Shown piece by piece: positions 1-8,506 of a DNA stretch of 64,000 bases. The position numbers were made by a program, and so were the translations under genes. Where the stretch lies: contig NZ_FOCL01000004.1 in the NCBI RefSeq assembly GCF_900110105.1, positions 776,495 to 840,494 on the forward strand. Direction: 5' to 3'. Within the stretch, counting starts at the first letter, position 1. Each line of letters opens with the position of its first letter. This DNA is from Mucilaginibacter gossypiicola. GTDB lineage: Bacteria; Bacteroidota; Bacteroidia; Sphingobacteriales; Sphingobacteriaceae. The notes below the pieces were generated by a model. That model did not search any database and was not told the DNA's origin. It saw only the letters and a program-made list of their open reading frames with translations.

Positions 1-306
1 TTGCAAATACTTGACGATAAATATGCAGATAGGTTAGCTGGTAATGATATGGTCAAAGCATTTAGGCTAAGGCTGAATGCTGATATGGAACTGCTGAAAG
101 ATTGGGAACAGGACAATATTGAGCAACGTGCTGATGCGTTTTACCATGATTATCGCATGATTTTAAATGATGTTATGACGCAACAGCGGGAGTTGTTGTT
201 AACCCTAAACAAAAAAGAAAACATTAGCGATGATATTGTAAAGCAGCAATTAGACCTGCTGGATCTGGAAGAGGAAAAATTCCGGCAGCATTTTGAGGTG
301 GTATAG
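1..306 (+). CDS. C-terminal tail of a probable CPA1 family Na+/H+ antiporter (partial)
   Basis: The frame is open from the first base of the window, so this is the 3' end of a gene that starts upstream; the TTG at position 1 is not a credible start. The 101 residues are soluble, helical and highly charged, with no membrane segment. The ending, with LDLEEEKFRQHFE, resembles the cytoplasmic tail that closes many bacterial CPA1 (NhaP/YjcE-like) cation/proton antiporters, where an LDLEE motif is common. That family exchanges Na+ or K+ for protons across the inner membrane. The membrane domain lies outside the window, so the assignment rests on the tail alone and could be wrong; another membrane protein with a helical tail is possible. 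Confidence 0.45.
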   Translation: MQILDDKYADRLAGNDMVKAFRLRLNADMELLKDWEQDNIEQRADAFYHDYRMILNDVMTQQRELLLTLNKKENISDDIVKQQLDLLDLEEEKFRQHFEVV

Positions 307-331
307 GTTTAGGAAATCACTTTTAGAACGA

Positions 332-515
332 GGCTCCATCCGGAGCCCACGAACTGACTTGCGTTTAGCTATAAACACGCAACTCCGCTGGAGTTCTGAG
401 CAGCACTTATTTTATAAACACGGCACCCGGCGGGGGGAACTATCACTTTAATAACTCCGTCAGGAGTATCGTGTTTATAGCAGAAGTAACAGCAACTAAC
501 GGCTCCATAGGAGCC
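332..515. repeat. Array of short REP-like hairpins
   Basis: This fills most of the 313-base gap before the dGTPase gene. Visible hairpins: GGCTCC-ATCC-GGAGCC (332-347), AACTCC-GCT-GGAGTT (381-395), a GC-rich CCCGGCGGG (426-434), ACTCC-GTCA-GGAGT (454-467) and GGCTCC-ATA-GGAGCC (501-515). Between them CTATAAACACG (369-379) and TTATAAACACG (412-422) occur in one orientation and CGTGTTTATAG (470-480) in the other. The alternation of two palindrome types with an oriented spacer resembles REP/BIME-type dispersed elements. No protein-coding potential is seen. Confidence 0.6.
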
Positions 516-587
516 TCGTATCCTCTGCCTATTTCAAAGCGATTTTTCCGCCATGCAAAGGCGGGTATTTCTTTCGGGTATAATGGC

Positions 588-595
588 TACTTTTG
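588..595 (+). promoter_or_regulatory. Candidate -7 box TACTTTTG for the dGTPase gene
   Basis: TACTTTTG matches the Bacteroidota -7 consensus TAnnTTTG exactly and ends 24 bases before the ATG at 620. It overlaps an in-frame TTG at 593, which argues that translation starts at 620 and not at the TTG. No clear -33 TTG is seen at the usual spacing. Confidence 0.5.
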
Positions 596-619
596 CCGCT
601 CTATACACATCATACTATA

Positions 620-1963
620 ATGAACTGGGATCAACTATTATCGGCAAAACGCTGGGGTTACGAGGATAAATATATTGCAAACCATATCGATGCACGATCG
701 GAATTTCAGAAAGATTACGACAGGATAATTTTTTCGTCGCCATTCAGGAGATTGCAAAACAAAACCCAGGTTTTCCCACTACCGGGGAGTGTTTTTGTAC
801 ATAACCGCCTTACTCATAGTTTAGAGGTTGCCAGTGTAGGGCGTTCATTAGGCCGCATGCATTTTAACAGGATGCTTAAGGAAGATCCCGAAGTAGAAAA
901 GAAGTATCCGCTTATCAGCGAGATCGGTAATATGATAGCGGCAGCTTGTTTGGCCCATGATTTGGGTAACCCCGCTTTCGGCCATTCGGGCGAATCGGCC
1001 ATCTCGCACTATTTTGCAGAAGGCGATGGCAAGGGTTATAAGGATACTGTTACTCCACAGCAATGGGAAGATCTGACGCATTTTGAAGGTAATGCCAATG
1101 CTTTAAGATTATTAACGCATCCGTTTGCCGGTAAAGGGCGGGGGAGTTTGGCATTAACCTATTCAACCATAGCTTCTATTGCAAAATATCCATGTTCATC
1201 TGTAGCCGGACATAAAAAAGGGGTTATCTATCGTAAGAAGTACGGGTTCTTCTCTTCCGAACAACAGGATTTTGAAAAGATAGCCCAAGATTTGGGTTTG
1301 ATCAGGGTAGAAGGTGATGAACTTATTTACAAAAGGCACCCTTTGGTATATCTTGTTGAGGCTGCCGATGATATTTGCTACAACGTTGTTGATCTGGAAG
1401 ATGCCCATCGGCTTAAAATACTTTCGTATGAGGAAGTGAAAGCATTGCTGATGCCATTATGTACTATTCCCAGGATGGAAGAGCGATTGGAAGAGTTTGA
1501 TGATACAGATGCTAAAGTGGGCTATTTGAGGGCAATAGCAATAAATACTTTGGTAAATCAATGTTCAAACCTGTTTTATGACAAACAGGAAGAGATTATG
1601 AATGGCGATTTTAATTCGGCGCTAATGGACGCGATTGAAGAACCGCTCAGGACTGCGATGAAAGCGATCGAAAAAGTATCTGTAAAAAAGATCTACAACT
1701 ATAGCTCGGTAGTGCAGAAGGAAGTTGCCGGTTATAAAGTAATGGGCGGTTTATTGGAAGAGTTTGTTCCGGCTTATTTAAAAAACAATTCAAAATACCA
1801 CGAGAAACTGATCGAACTGATCCCCAAACAATTTTTAACCAAGGCGGAAGACGATTATTCAAAGATCCAAACCATCCTTGATTTTGTTTCCGGAATGACC
1901 GATCTGTATGCCGTTGAATTGTTCAGGAAAATTAAAGGGATTTCGTTCCCGTCAATGAGCTGA
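620..1963 (+). CDS. dgt: Deoxyguanosinetriphosphate triphosphohydrolase (dGTPase, HD superfamily)
   Basis: Cytosolic enzyme that hydrolyses dGTP (often other dNTPs in this family) to the deoxynucleoside and triphosphate, helping to control dNTP pools. The 447 residues carry the HD-domain metal ligands in order: H66 in RLTHSLEV, H113-D114 in LAHDLGNPAFGHSGE, and a later Asp in EAADDICYNVVD. SPFRRLQNKTQVF near residues 40-52 is typical of dGTPase-like proteins. I chose the ATG at 620 over an in-frame TTG at 593 because a -7 box overlaps the TTG. It stands alone between two repeat-containing spacers. Length is within the usual range for the family. Substrate preference cannot be read from the sequence. 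Confidence 0.9.
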   Translation: MNWDQLLSAKRWGYEDKYIANHIDARSEFQKDYDRIIFSSPFRRLQNKTQVFPLPGSVFVHNRLTHSLEVASVGRSLGRMHFNRMLKEDPEVEKKYPLISEIGNMIAAACLAHDLGNPAFGHSGESAISHYFAEGDGKGYKDTVTPQQWEDLTHFEGNANALRLLTHPFAGKGRGSLALTYSTIASIAKYPCSSVAGHKKGVIYRKKYGFFSSEQQDFEKIAQDLGLIRVEGDELIYKRHPLVYLVEAADDICYNVVDLEDAHRLKILSYEEVKALLMPLCTIPRMEERLEEFDDTDAKVGYLRAIAINTLVNQCSNLFYDKQEEIMNGDFNSALMDAIEEPLRTAMKAIEKVSVKKIYNYSSVVQKEVAGYKVMGGLLEEFVPAYLKNNSKYHEKLIELIPKQFLTKAEDDYSKIQTILDFVSGMTDLYAVELFRKIKGISFPSMS

Positions 1964-2012
1964 TAAACTGGAAAAACGAGCGTCATTGCTTACTATGGCA
2001 TAATTAAAACGG

Positions 2013-2085
2013 TGTCATGCTGAGCCTGTCGAAGCATGGCGGGTAGGGCCTCTGCGCGCGACCCTTCGACGAGCTCAGGGTGACA
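2013..2085. repeat. Imperfect inverted repeat of the CTTCGAC-GAGCTCAGG type
   Basis: The left arm starts TGTCATGCTGAGCCTGTCG at 2013 and the right arm, ending at 2085, reads CCCTTCGACGAGCTCAGGGT and then GACA; the arms are reverse complements with a few mismatches around a loop rich in GC. Sequences of this type recur in intergenic regions of many bacterial genomes. It sits in the 279-base spacer between the dGTPase and AraC genes, which otherwise holds nothing recognisable. Confidence 0.6.
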
Positions 2086-2242
2086 GGCCTTCCGTGTTAA
2101 CTTCATTTCGTTTTCAGAGGTCGCGGATTTTCTAACTCGCAATGGCGCTTCTTTTATTTAATACATTTTTATAAAACGTTTGAATGCCGCACGTTATTCA
2201 ATTTAATTCGCAAAATTAGCGCAGGAGCGTTATAATTGCTTT

Positions 2243-3142
2243 ATGCCAAAAGAGATCCTGCCTGTAAAGACGCATACCATGGAGCAATTACTTGCTCCGC
2301 TTGGCATTACAAGTCAGCATAAGGGTTTGTATGTAACCTCGTTTAATCCAAGCGATGTCGAAGTGCCAATTCTGTACCCTTTCAGGTCAGATCATTTTTC
2401 TTTTACGCTGGTTCATGAAGGCAATTTTTCCATCAATGTAGGTCTACTGGAGTATAATGTAAAAAAGGACAATATACTGCTCATTGCGCCTAATACCGTT
2501 CGCCAGTTTCTTAATGTTTCGCCGGATTGCAGACTTACCTCGGTCATATTTACCTCGGCTTATTTATCAGCTACCAGTATCCACACCAAAAATGTTGAGG
2601 CATTTGATTTTTTGTCGTCGCAGGTTAGCCCCTTGTTGGTTACCGGTGAAAAGTCTATGGCTCCGCTTACAGCAATCCTTGATATCATTGAAAGTAAAAT
2701 AGACATCTGCGACGAGCTTGCTTTTCAGGATGAAGTACTACTAAACCTTTTCACCGGTTTTATTTATGAGGTAAGTGCCTTATATAAGAAGCAGGAAAAA
2801 TTAGGAGAGATAAAAGGTACGCGTAAGGAGGAATTAACTTTTCGTTTCCTGAAGATTCTTCCGCAGTATTTCAAGGAAGAAAGAAGCGTACAGGCCTACG
2901 CGGCTATGTTGAACATTACTCCTAAATACCTTTCCCAAACTGTAAAAGAGGTAACTGGTAAAACAGCAGGTGAGTTTATTGACGAAATAGTGATCATGGA
3001 AGCAAAGGTTGCCTTAAATGATCCGGCATTAACCATAGCCCAGGTGGCGGCGTATCTCAACTTTGCCGATCAGTTCTTTTTTAGTAAGTTTTTCAAAAAA
3101 CAATGCGGTATCAGTCCCAGTAAATACCGCCAAACCCCTTAA
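2243..3142 (+). CDS. AraC family transcriptional regulator
   Basis: DNA-binding regulator of 299 residues. Residues about 30-150 form a beta-rich cupin-like sensor region typical of AraC_binding domains (HFSFTLVHEGNFSINVGLLE). Residues about 200-297 hold the double helix-turn-helix of the AraC/XylS family, with SVQAYAAMLNITPKYLSQTV as the first HTH, TIAQVAAYLNFADQFFFSKF as the second, and the C-terminal hallmark FKKQCGISPSKYRQ. The ATG at 2243 fits the start of the conserved part. The effector and targets are not evident. It lies just upstream of a TTGTAAT palindrome cluster and the TetR-RND efflux genes on the same strand, so local regulation of that cluster is possible but not shown. Confidence 0.85.
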   Translation: MPKEILPVKTHTMEQLLAPLGITSQHKGLYVTSFNPSDVEVPILYPFRSDHFSFTLVHEGNFSINVGLLEYNVKKDNILLIAPNTVRQFLNVSPDCRLTSVIFTSAYLSATSIHTKNVEAFDFLSSQVSPLLVTGEKSMAPLTAILDIIESKIDICDELAFQDEVLLNLFTGFIYEVSALYKKQEKLGEIKGTRKEELTFRFLKILPQYFKEERSVQAYAAMLNITPKYLSQTVKEVTGKTAGEFIDEIVIMEAKVALNDPALTIAQVAAYLNFADQFFFSKFFKKQCGISPSKYRQTP

Positions 3143-3175
3143 TAAATACCATCCATTTTATTTGGATAGGTGCTG

Positions 3176-3243
3176 TTGTAATTTTAATTACAAAGCGATA
3201 GTATCGTTGTAATAGTATAATCAAAATTACTATTCTATTACAA
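3176..3243. promoter_or_regulatory. Cluster of TTGTAAT palindromes, candidate operator
   Basis: Four TTGTAAT half-sites lie within 68 bases: a perfect palindrome TTGTAATT-TT-AATTACAA (3176-3193), a forward copy at 3207-3213 and a reverse copy at 3237-3243. Together with CGATA-G-TATCG (3196-3206) and AATAGTA/TACTATT (3211-3217, 3228-3234) they form nested dyads. The cluster lies about 150 bases upstream of the TetR gene that heads the efflux operon. TetR proteins bind such dyads, so autoregulation is a reasonable inference. Confidence 0.5.
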
Positions 3244-3389
3244 TGTTTTTAACAAAAACGACTTTTTGACATATTGCACCATCCTTTAAACATTCTGCAA
3301 AAACGATAATTGAACCAATTTTGCCCCGTCATCAGGTTTATGATGCGGCCGGGCGTAATAGTGTGCCCGGTTAAATACCAGGTTTGTTT

Positions 3390-3977
3390 ATGCCGATAAG
3401 GGATACAGGTGCCGAACAATTAATAAAAGACACCGCCAAGCACATATTTTTTGCCGAGGGCCGGCTCCACGCAAATACCCAGGATATTGCCGATGCCGCC
3501 GGGGTAAGTAGAACGTTGTTAAATTACTATTTCCGCACCAAGGATGTTTTAATTGAGCAGGTATTTAAGGAAGCTATGCTTGCTTTAACTACCCGCCTTG
3601 ATGCTGTTATGGCATCAGACCTTCCATTCAAAAAGAAGATTGAAAATTTTATCGACCTGTTTTTAACTGAGTCCAACACTTATCCTTACCAGGAAACTTT
3701 CCTGATCACCGAGATCAACTCAAATGCCTGTAAATATACGGACGAAATTAAGCCGCATCATATCAGCATGTTTCTTGAACAGATCAACGCAGAAATGGAA
3801 GCCGGGAATATCGAACCTATGAACCCGATCCACTTCGTGTTAAACCTGTTTTCGCTGATGTCATATCCACTTATCATGAGCCCCATTTACAAAAAAGCTT
3901 TCGACTTAAGTAATGAGAGTTATGCCTGCCTCATCAACGAACGAAAGAAGATGATCTGTAAAATGATTTTCCACTAA
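3390..3977 (+). CDS. TetR/AcrR family transcriptional regulator (efflux operon)
   Basis: One-component repressor of 195 residues. The N-terminal TetR HTH spans about residues 8-55, with NTQDIADAAGVSRTLLNYYF as the helix-turn-helix and start of helix 4. The C-terminal part is helical and divergent, as expected for a ligand-binding and dimerisation domain. An in-frame TTG at 3384 also exists; the ATG at 3390 is preferred. It is the first gene before the periplasmic adaptor (106-base gap), the RND pump and the outer-membrane factor, all on the same strand. This arrangement is typical for a local repressor of a drug efflux pump. The TTGTAAT dyads upstream are candidate binding sites. The inducer is unknown. 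Confidence 0.85.
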   Translation: MPIRDTGAEQLIKDTAKHIFFAEGRLHANTQDIADAAGVSRTLLNYYFRTKDVLIEQVFKEAMLALTTRLDAVMASDLPFKKKIENFIDLFLTESNTYPYQETFLITEINSNACKYTDEIKPHHISMFLEQINAEMEAGNIEPMNPIHFVLNLFSLMSYPLIMSPIYKKAFDLSNESYACLINERKKMICKMIFH

Positions 3978-4083
3978 AAAATTTACCCCGTTATTAACGC
4001 ATTTGTCAAACAGAATAATTAACACCCACATACCTGCAATGCCTTTTATATCAATTCAATCCAATAGCTACAAGTTTATATTT

Positions 4084-5256
4084 ATGAAAAATACAGTTCA
4101 ACTGCTAACCGGCTTCGGGGCCGCCTTAATTTTATTGTCGTCATGCGGCGGTGGTCAAAACCAGGGCGCCGCAATGGCCGCCGGCGGCCCGCAGCCGCCC
4201 CAAAGTTACCCGGTTTTTAAAATTAGTTTACATGATGCCACGCTGAACAGCGAATATCCCGCTACACTTCAGGGGCAACAGAATATCGAGATCCGCCCTA
4301 AGGTTGATGGTTACATCGACCAGATCTATATTGATGAGGGCAGCGTGGTAAAAAAAGGCCAGCTGCTGTTCAAACTCAGTGCGCCGCAATATGCGCAGGA
4401 CGTTAATACTGCAACAGCAGCCATCAGCAGTGCCGAAGCAGATGTAAGCGCAGCCGAACTGCAGGTTAACAAAACCAAGCCCCTGGTTGAAAAAGACATC
4501 ATCAGCCACTATGAGCTTGAATCGGCCGAGTATACTTTAAAGGCCCGTAAAGCTGCTCTTGCCCAGGCAAAAGCCAGTTTAGCCAACGCAAAAACCAATT
4601 TAGGTTACACCGTAATAACCAGCCCGGTTGATGGTGTGGTAGGAGCTATTCCTTATAAGTTAGGAAGCCTTATCACCGGCTCAACAGCGCAGCCTTTAAC
4701 AACGGTATCAAACATTGGCAAGGTGTACGCATACTTCGCCCTGAATGAAAAACAACTGCTTGATTTTTCAAGAACGGTGAAGGGGAAAACCATGAACGAA
4801 AAACTGGCGAATACGCCGCCTGTTTCACTGGTATTGCCAGATGGAAGTACTTACCCCGAAAAAGGTAAGGTTGAAACCATCAGCGGGTTGATCAACACCG
4901 AAACCGGGTCGGCAAGTTACAGGGCTGCTTTTCCTAACCCCGTTGGCCTGATCCGCAGCGGCGGAAGCGCTACAATACAAATCCCCCAAACAATTAAAGA
5001 TGCTGTGCTGATCCCTCAAAAAGCTGCTTACGAATTGCAGGGCAAGCATTTTGTTTACCTGGTTGATGGCAAGGGAGCAGTTAAAAATACCGAGGTAAGT
5101 GTTATGGATCTTGCAGCGGGCCAATATTATGTAGTTACTGATGGCCTTAAAGCGGGCGACGCCATTGTTACCGATGGGGCAGGTAGTTTAAAAGACGGTA
5201 TGGTTATCAAGCCGGAAGTGCAGGAGAGTGCCGCAGTATACAAGGATCTAAAATAA
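4084..5256 (+). CDS. RND efflux periplasmic adaptor subunit (membrane fusion lipoprotein)
   Basis: Periplasmic adaptor that joins the inner-membrane RND pump to the outer-membrane channel. The ATG at 4084 gives a lipoprotein signal peptide with lipobox LLSSC (Cys21); longer in-frame starts would bury this signal, so they are rejected. Mature regions follow the HlyD/AcrA order: a lipoyl half-motif (EIRPKVDGYIDQIYIDEGSV), an alpha-hairpin rich in Ala (about residues 100-165), the second lipoyl half (GYTVITSPVDGVVG), a beta-barrel and a membrane-proximal domain. The protein has 390 residues, usual for the family. The gene is followed after 55 bases by the RND permease, so the two are probably co-transcribed. 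Confidence 0.92.
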   Translation: MKNTVQLLTGFGAALILLSSCGGGQNQGAAMAAGGPQPPQSYPVFKISLHDATLNSEYPATLQGQQNIEIRPKVDGYIDQIYIDEGSVVKKGQLLFKLSAPQYAQDVNTATAAISSAEADVSAAELQVNKTKPLVEKDIISHYELESAEYTLKARKAALAQAKASLANAKTNLGYTVITSPVDGVVGAIPYKLGSLITGSTAQPLTTVSNIGKVYAYFALNEKQLLDFSRTVKGKTMNEKLANTPPVSLVLPDGSTYPEKGKVETISGLINTETGSASYRAAFPNPVGLIRSGGSATIQIPQTIKDAVLIPQKAAYELQGKHFVYLVDGKGAVKNTEVSVMDLAAGQYYVVTDGLKAGDAIVTDGAGSLKDGMVIKPEVQESAAVYKDLK

Positions 5257-5311
5257 TTTTCAAAGCAACCTTGCCGGGTGTCTTTTGTCGCCTGGCATCA
5301 ACATAAATAAT

Positions 5312-8300
5312 ATGTTACGTACATTCATTGAAAGACCAGTACTATCTACCGTAATATCGGTAATTATAGTAATACTGGGTATCCTGGGCCTTACCACCTT
5401 GCCCATATCCGAATACCCCGATATAGCGCCGCCTACGGTGCAGGTATCAGCATCATACCAGGGTGCCAATGCCGAAGTGGTAATGAAAAGTGTTATCGTG
5501 CCGCTCGAAGAACAAATTAATGGCGTAGAGAAAATGACCTACATGACCTCTACCGCAAGTAATGACGGAAGTGCAGTTATCACAGTTTATTTTAAACAGG
5601 GTACAGATCCCGATCTGGCAGCGGTAAACGTGCAGAACAGGGTGTCAAAAGCCACCAGTTTACTTCCTGCCGAGGTCACCAAGGCGGGTGTTACCACCAG
5701 TAAGCGCCAAAGCAGTATGGTGATGGTATTTACCCTGGCAAGTGATAACAAAAGCTATGACGAGAAATTTCTGCAGAACTATGCCAACATTAACCTGCTG
5801 CCCCAGATCAAGCGTATCAATGGTGTAGGCGACGCATCATCATTTGGTATACAGGACTACTCTATGCGCATTTGGTTAAAACCTGATGTAATGGCTACTT
5901 ATGGTCTCGTACCGGATGATGTGAACAATGCCCTTGCCGAGCAGAATATCGAAGCAGCGCCGGGTAAAGTAGGAGAGAACGATAATCAGTCGTTCCAGTA
6001 TGTATTAAAATATAAAGGCAGGCTTACAAGTGTGCCAGAGTTTGAAAACATCGTGATCCGTTCATCAACAAAGGGACAACTATTGCGCCTGAAAGATATA
6101 GCACGGGTTGAGCTTGGTGCGCAAAGTTACGCCAACGCAACTACCATGAATGGCAAACCTGCCGTAGGTATAGCCATTTACCAAACTGCGGGTTCAAACG
6201 CGCACGAGTTAATTAAAAACTGTGAGCAAACCATTGAGGCTGCTTCAAAAACTTTCCCTACGGGCATCAGTTATACTTCTCTTTTTAGCGTTAACGACTT
6301 TTTGGATGCCTCGATAGAAAAGGTTGTACATACGCTGATTGAAGCCTTTATACTGGTGTTTATCGTAGTATTTGTATTCCTCCAGGATTTTCGTTCTACG
6401 CTGATCCCGGCTATTGCGGTGCCGGTAGCTATTGTGGGTACATTCTTCTTTCTGCAATTGTTTGGCTTTACCATTAACCTGCTTACGCTGTTTGCCATGG
6501 TGCTGGCTATCGGTATTGTGGTGGATGACGCCATTGTGGTGGTCGAGGCCGTGCACGCCAAACTGGATCATGGGGCTAAATCTGCAAAAGCAGCTACCAT
6601 CAGCGCCATGAATGATATCAGCGGGGCTATTGTATCCATCACTTTGGTAATGGCTGCGGTGTTTATCCCGGTTTCGTTCATCACCGGCTCAACCGGGGTG
6701 TTTTACAAACAGTTTGGTTTAACGCTTGCTATCGCAATCTTAATATCGGCAGTAAACGCTTTAACATTAAGCCCGGCATTGTGTGCGTTGTTATTAAAGC
6801 CCCATCCCGAAGGAGAGCATCATAAAACAGGGCTTTTGCAGCGGTTTTATACAGCTTTCAATACCAGCTTTGATACGGTTACCCGTAAGTATAAAAAATC
6901 GGTTGGCTTTCTTGCTGCTAAGAAATGGCTCGCTATTGCAGGGATTGCCGTTTTTGGTTTGATTTTTTGGTTCCTGCTTAAAATGACACCATCGGGCTTT
7001 GTGCCTAATGAAGATCAGGGATTTATTATTGGCGATGTATCCTTACCGCCCGCATCATCATTGGAGCGTACCACCCAGGTTATCGACCAGGTATCAGGCA
7101 TGATAAGGTCATTGCCCGAAGTGGAGTCGACTATCAGGGTTGCCGGTCAGGGCATATTGAGTGGTGCGGGCGGTTCATACGGTCTGATCATGATCAAGCT
7201 GAAGCCCTGGGACAAACGTACAGCCAAAGGAACAGATGTGAACACCGTTATTGGTAAACTTTTTGGCATGACAGCAGGGGTTAAAGGTGCTACCATTCTG
7301 TTTTTTGCTCCGCCAACCTTACAAGGCTTTGGTAACAGCAGTGGTTTTGAGTTCCAGGTGCAGGATAAAACCGGCGGCGACATTGTGAAATTTGCCGAAA
7401 TAAACGGCAAGTTCCTGGGTGCATTAAATCAGCGCCCCGAAATTCAATACGCCTCTACATTTTTTAATACCAATTTCCCGCAGTTTTTGGTTGATGTTAA
7501 CGTGGCTAAATGTAAGGATGCAGGTATTACCGTAAACTCGGTATTGAGCACTTTGCAGGGATATTTCGGCGGTGTTTACGCTTCGAATTTTAATGAGTTT
7601 GGCAAGCAATACCGTGTAATGATCCAGGCCGATGCCGCTTACAGGGGCACCACCGGCAGCCTTAATAATATGTACGTGCGTAATGCCAATAATACCATGG
7701 CGCCCATATCGGAGTTTGTTACGCTGAAACGGGTTTACGGTCCGGAGTCTATCAATCGCTTTAACTTGTTTACTTCTATTTCGGTAACAGGTGCGCCGAA
7801 ACCTGGTTTCAGTACAGGTGATGCCATTAAAGCTATACAGGAAGTTGGTGCTAAAACATTACCTGCCGGTTATGGCTTTGAGTTTTCGGGCCTTACCCGC
7901 GAGGAGATTGCCAGCGGCAGCCAAACTATTTTCATCTTCTTGTTGTGTCTGGTATTTGTGTACTTCTTACTAAGTGCACAATACGAAAGCTATATCCTGC
8001 CGTTTGCAGTATTACTTTCACTACCTATAGGTCTGGCCGGTGCGTTCATCTTCGCCAAAATCTTCGGGATTGAGAACAATATTTATTTGCAGATCACGCT
8101 CATCATGCTCATCGGTCTGTTAGCCAAAAATGCTATCCTGATAGTTGAGTTTGCGGTAGCACGCAGGCGAAACGGCGAAAGCATTGTGCAAGCTGCCATT
8201 GATGGCTCCGTTGCACGTTTAAGGCCTATTTTGATGACCTCCTTTGCGTTTATACTTGGTTTGGTGCCGTTGATGCTTGCATCGGGAGCCGGTGCCGAGG

Positions 8301-8470
8301 GTAACCGTTCGATAGGTACAGGTGCTGTAGGCGGGATGCTGATCGGTACCATATTCGGTGTGTTTGTGATACCGGTGCTGTTCATCATTTTCCAATCACT
8401 CCAGGAACGCGTCAGCGGCAAACCTACGGCCGAAGAAGAAATAGAGGTTGAAACGGAAACGGTAGCCTAA
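5312..8470 (+). CDS. RND multidrug efflux permease (AcrB/MexB-like, HAE1 family)
   Basis: Inner-membrane proton-driven drug exporter of 1052 residues. The start MLRTFIERPVLS at 5312 is the classic N-terminus of HAE1 pumps; the upstream in-frame start at 5285 adds nine atypical residues. Visible hallmarks: TM1 (residues ~10-30), PISEYPDIAPPTVQVSA, the proton-relay aspartates D405-D406 in GIVVDDAIVVVEAV in TM4, the GFVPNEDQGF motif that opens the second half, and the TM10 lysine in GLLAKNAILIVEF. Two periplasmic porter loops follow TM1 and TM7. This is the central gene of the tripartite pump; the 55-base gap before and 36-base gap after fit one operon. Substrates cannot be predicted, though the subfamily usually exports hydrophobic or amphiphilic drugs. 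Confidence 0.96.
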   Translation: MLRTFIERPVLSTVISVIIVILGILGLTTLPISEYPDIAPPTVQVSASYQGANAEVVMKSVIVPLEEQINGVEKMTYMTSTASNDGSAVITVYFKQGTDPDLAAVNVQNRVSKATSLLPAEVTKAGVTTSKRQSSMVMVFTLASDNKSYDEKFLQNYANINLLPQIKRINGVGDASSFGIQDYSMRIWLKPDVMATYGLVPDDVNNALAEQNIEAAPGKVGENDNQSFQYVLKYKGRLTSVPEFENIVIRSSTKGQLLRLKDIARVELGAQSYANATTMNGKPAVGIAIYQTAGSNAHELIKNCEQTIEAASKTFPTGISYTSLFSVNDFLDASIEKVVHTLIEAFILVFIVVFVFLQDFRSTLIPAIAVPVAIVGTFFFLQLFGFTINLLTLFAMVLAIGIVVDDAIVVVEAVHAKLDHGAKSAKAATISAMNDISGAIVSITLVMAAVFIPVSFITGSTGVFYKQFGLTLAIAILISAVNALTLSPALCALLLKPHPEGEHHKTGLLQRFYTAFNTSFDTVTRKYKKSVGFLAAKKWLAIAGIAVFGLIFWFLLKMTPSGFVPNEDQGFIIGDVSLPPASSLERTTQVIDQVSGMIRSLPEVESTIRVAGQGILSGAGGSYGLIMIKLKPWDKRTAKGTDVNTVIGKLFGMTAGVKGATILFFAPPTLQGFGNSSGFEFQVQDKTGGDIVKFAEINGKFLGALNQRPEIQYASTFFNTNFPQFLVDVNVAKCKDAGITVNSVLSTLQGYFGGVYASNFNEFGKQYRVMIQADAAYRGTTGSLNNMYVRNANNTMAPISEFVTLKRVYGPESINRFNLFTSISVTGAPKPGFSTGDAIKAIQEVGAKTLPAGYGFEFSGLTREEIASGSQTIFIFLLCLVFVYFLLSAQYESYILPFAVLLSLPIGLAGAFIFAKIFGIENNIYLQITLIMLIGLLAKNAILIVEFAVARRRNGESIVQAAIDGSVARLRPILMTSFAFILGLVPLMLASGAGAEGNRSIGTGAVGGMLIGTIFGVFVIPVLFIIFQSLQERVSGKPTAEEEIEVETETVA

Positions 8471-8506
8471 GCACAAATTTTCAAGAAATTATAAAGAAGC
8501 AAAAAA

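Noticed and set aside
6245..6571. Two long frames opposite the RND pump
   Set aside because: Antisense shadows of a highly conserved coding region with TM helices.
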